In this document: piece by piece, positions 62,481 to 64,000 of the stretch
How the letters are laid out: each line of letters starts with the position of its first letter
Position numbering within the stretch: position 1 is the first letter of the stretch
DNA from: Wenjunlia tyrosinilytica
Lineage (GTDB): Bacteria > Actinomycetota > Actinomycetes > Streptomycetales > Streptomycetaceae
DNA: 64,000 nucleotides
Assembly: GCF_014646055.1 (NCBI RefSeq)
Contig: NZ_BMMS01000005.1
Location: forward strand, 62,001 to 126,000
Reading direction: 5' to 3'
Translations under genes and position numbers: made by a program
Notes under the pieces: model-generated
Told to the model about the DNA's origin: nothing
What the model saw: the letters and a program-made list of their open reading frames with translations, nothing else
The model's database searches: none

Positions 62481-63050
62481 ATGGCCGCGAGTGGAGACCC
62501 CCGGGCGGCGAGGACCCGCGGGCGGTTGAGGCAGGCGCTGCTGGCGGCCTGCGAGGAACAGCCGCTGGAGGACGTCAGCGTCTTGGAGGTGGTCCGGCGC
62601 GCCGGAGTCGGCCGGGCCACGTTCTATCTGCACTACGAGGATCTGCACGGGCTGGCCGTGGACGCTTGCGCGGAGCTGGTGCGCACGGCGGTGGACGCCC
62701 TGCACGCGTGGGAGGCGCTGCCGGATCCGGCGAGCCCGCCGAGCGCCTTGAACGAACTCCTCGAGTCGGCGCGGGAGCGGGCGGCGCTGTACCGGAGCCT
62801 GTTGCGCCCGGGCGGCGGCGGGCCGCTGGGCGAACTGCTGCACAGGGAGCTGATGGAGCGCAGCCTCGCCGAGCGCGGACGCAGGCTGCCGGGAGGCAAC
62901 GCCGACGAGGTGGCGGCGAGCGCGGTCGCCGCGGCGTTCACCGGGGTGCTCGCGGATTGGCTGCACGAGCGGATTCCGGGGAGCCCGGCCGAGCTGTCCG
63001 GCCGGGTGTGGCGACTGCTCGGCGCGATCCACGCGGCATTCCGCCCCTGA
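62481..63050 (+). CDS. TetR-family regulator
   Basis: A 189-residue repressor: TetR helix-turn-helix (about 10-58; TRGRLRQALLAACEEQPLEDVSVLEVVRRAGVGRATFYLHYEDLHGL). Its C-terminal domain (about 70-185) has no specific family. The ATG at 62481 follows GTGAGG. The repeat operator 5' of the operon is its likely site, giving autoregulation with DUF1304. Confidence 0.9.
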   Translation: MAASGDPRAARTRGRLRQALLAACEEQPLEDVSVLEVVRRAGVGRATFYLHYEDLHGLAVDACAELVRTAVDALHAWEALPDPASPPSALNELLESARERAALYRSLLRPGGGGPLGELLHRELMERSLAERGRRLPGGNADEVAASAVAAAFTGVLADWLHERIPGSPAELSGRVWRLLGAIHAAFRP

Positions 63051-63064
63051 CGTGCGAACCCCGC

Positions 63065-63088
63065 CCCTCCCGCTTCGACGGGGGAGGG
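63065..63088 (+). terminator. hairpin after the TetR gene
   Basis: CCCTCCC (63065-63071) and GGGAGGG (63082-63088), 10-nt loop, 15 bp after the stop codon. Confidence 0.55.
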
Positions 63089-63125
63089 ATCACTCAGCGG
63101 CCGACCTGGAGCCCTCAGCCGTTCC

Positions 63126-63188
63126 CCGGGGCTCTCAGGCTGCCGTCCGGGGCTCTCAGGCTGCCGTCCGGGGCTCCCGGCTGCCGCC
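63126..63188 (+). repeat. 21-bp tandem repeat, three copies
   Basis: Two perfect copies of CCGGGGCTCTCAGGCTGCCG plus T (63126-63146 and 63147-63167) and a diverged third (63168-63188), just beyond the thioesterase 3' end. Confidence 0.85.
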
Positions 63189-63196
63189 CGGGGCCG

Positions 63197-63649
63197 TCAG
63201 GAGTTGGGGCGCAGGGTCCAGACGACGGTCATCTCGCCGGTCGTCGCGCCGTCGTCACGGGTGATGGCGATGGCGACCGGGAACTCCGGCCGCAGGCCCG
63301 CGTCGAGTTCGGCGACGACCTCGGCGACCGGGCGGCCGAGGGTGGCCGTTGCGGTGACCGGGCCCATGGCCAGCTTCTTGTAGCCGATCTCGGCACGCAC
63401 CGCGAGCGGAACGGCGCGCGAGAGCTGCTCGCCGAACGCGCTGAGCACGATCGCGCCGCTGGCGGACTCGGCGAGCGTGAACATCGCGCCCGCGTGCGGG
63501 CCGCCCACGTGGTTGTGGAAGTCGGGCTGGTCCGGAAGGCGCACGACGGCGCGTTCCGGCGTGGTCTCCACGAACTCCAGGTTCAGGGTGCGAGCCATGG
63601 GCACGGTGGCCGCGAGAAGCTCGCCGATCGACATCGTCGCATCGGTCAT
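63197..63649 (-). CDS. PaaI/DUF4442-type hotdog thioesterase
   Basis: A 150-residue hotdog-fold protein: RLPDQPDFHNHVGGPHAGAMFTLAESASGAIV has the HNHxGxxHxGAxFxLAE motif. It probably hydrolyses an acyl-CoA or acyl-carrier thioester. The ATG at 63649 is 6 nt from a -10, so leaderless. Confidence 0.85.
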   Translation of the reverse strand: MTDATMSIGELLAATVPMARTLNLEFVETTPERAVVRLPDQPDFHNHVGGPHAGAMFTLAESASGAIVLSAFGEQLSRAVPLAVRAEIGYKKLAMGPVTATATLGRPVAEVVAELDAGLRPEFPVAIAITRDDGATTGEMTVVWTLRPNS

Positions 63650-63655
63650 GAGCAG

Positions 63656-63661
63656 ATGTTA
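63656..63661 (-). promoter_or_regulatory. -10 of a leaderless thioesterase mRNA
   Basis: TAACAT on the minus strand, exactly 6 nt before the ATG at 63649. Confidence 0.5.
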
Positions 63662-63708
63662 CCAGCAAGTAGCTTATGTTCGGCAAGGGCCCCTCGGTCG
63701 GTGGGAGG

Positions 63709-64000
63709 TCAGGAGGACCGGCGGGCCTTGCGATGGCGGCCCGGCAGCAGACGGTGCAGGGTCTCGATGCGATTCGTCGTGATGGCGTCGACGCCCATGC
63801 CGAGCATCCGCCGCATGTTCAGTCCGGTGTCCACCGTCCACACCCCGGCCAGCAGCCCCGCCGCGTGGATGCGCGACACCAGGCGCCGGTCGACCAGGCC
63901 GAACGGCATATTGATCCAGCGCGGGCGCACCTGGTCCATCAGATGGCGCGGCGGGATACCGGCCCGCTTCCACGTGAGCGCGATCTCCGCCTCCGGATCG
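63709..64000 (-). CDS. glycerophosphodiester phosphodiesterase family protein (3' end)
   Basis: Only the C-terminal 96 residues are in the window; the start is to the right. Reading in, PEAEIALTWKRAGIPPRHLM then WINMPFGLVDRRLVSRIHAAGLLAGVWTVDTGLNMRRMLGMGVDAITTNRI. The VWTVDT...M...GVDAITTNR ending is characteristic of GDPDs, which release glycerol-3-phosphate from deacylated phospholipids. Confidence 0.88.
   Translation of the reverse strand, partial: DPEAEIALTWKRAGIPPRHLMDQVRPRWINMPFGLVDRRLVSRIHAAGLLAGVWTVDTGLNMRRMLGMGVDAITTNRIETLHRLLPGRHRKARRSS

Overview
The window is chromosomal DNA from a high-GC actinomycete, almost certainly a Streptomyces. Evidence: very high third-position GC, GTG and TTG starts, an XRE/DUF397/anti-sigma-type ATPase module, a c-di-AMP (ydaO) riboswitch upstream of a cell-wall hydrolase, almost no TTA codons, and the pairing of the ureABCFGD and bioF/bioBAD loci with a phosphofructokinase and purB. 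From memory, this order resembles the SCO1212-SCO1262 part of the S. coelicolor chromosome; that comparison could not be run. No tRNA, rRNA, CRISPR array, integrase, transposase or plasmid origin was seen. The window is cut at both ends inside genes (GatD at the left, a glycerophosphodiesterase at the right).

Layout. 1-7.5 kb: gatD 3' end, pfkA, a CtaG-like membrane protein, a divergent TetR/DHA2 efflux pair with an operator array, a PlsC-type acyltransferase and a bacterial PARG-like protein. 7.5-12.1 kb: urease operon ureABCFGD on the minus strand, without ureE. 12.6-17.1 kb: envelope and secreted functions, namely an M28 aminopeptidase, an NlpC/P60 hydrolase behind a Crp box and c-di-AMP riboswitch, a His/Met-rich exported protein and a DUF6328 membrane protein. 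17.2-19 kb: a WhiJ-like regulatory module (ATPase, XRE-DUF5753, DUF397). 19-23.6 kb: biotin genes bioF divergent from bioB-bioA-bioD. 23.9-32 kb: a MacB/FtsX-type exporter, two CNNM/CorC-like proteins, a GDSL hydrolase with the only in-frame TTA codon noticed, and purB.

32.0-33.1 kb is a graveyard: a mug DNA glycosylase broken in three frames, a DnaQ-like exonuclease with a single-base frameshift, and the P-loop end of a thymidylate kinase. 33.3-42.4 kb: an exported pectin-lyase-fold glycosidase (GH28-like), a ROK regulator, a GntR/HutC regulator with a dre-like operator facing an amino-acid permease, an SDR, and a polar amino-acid ABC importer. 42.4-49.9 kb: PIG-L deacetylase, MarR, LCM-type methyltransferase, SCO0930-type lipoprotein, Nudix hydrolase, PhoD phosphatase with a PHO-box candidate, and a membrane-anchored ACT-GNAT protein. 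50.2-57.7 kb: a perfect 62-bp tandem duplication carrying two terminator hairpins, threonine dehydratase, a cystathionine-type PLP enzyme with a divergent Lrp, two left-handed beta-helix proteins, SRPBCC and DUF1990 proteins, and psuG-psuK for pseudouridine breakdown. 57.8-64 kb: FAD dehydrogenase, HTH_42 protein, WYL regulator with a 27-bp palindrome, a TetR-controlled DUF1304 protein, a hotdog thioesterase and a GDPD fragment.

Two themes recur. Many of the single genes appear to be leaderless: a TAnnnT -10 hexamer lies 6-8 nt before the start codon. Many regulators sit beside an obvious inverted repeat. No wholly new multi-gene defence or biosynthetic system is evident. The least explained items are the PARG with a repeat-built linker, the membrane ACT-GNAT, the His/Met-rich exported protein and the duplicated hairpin block.
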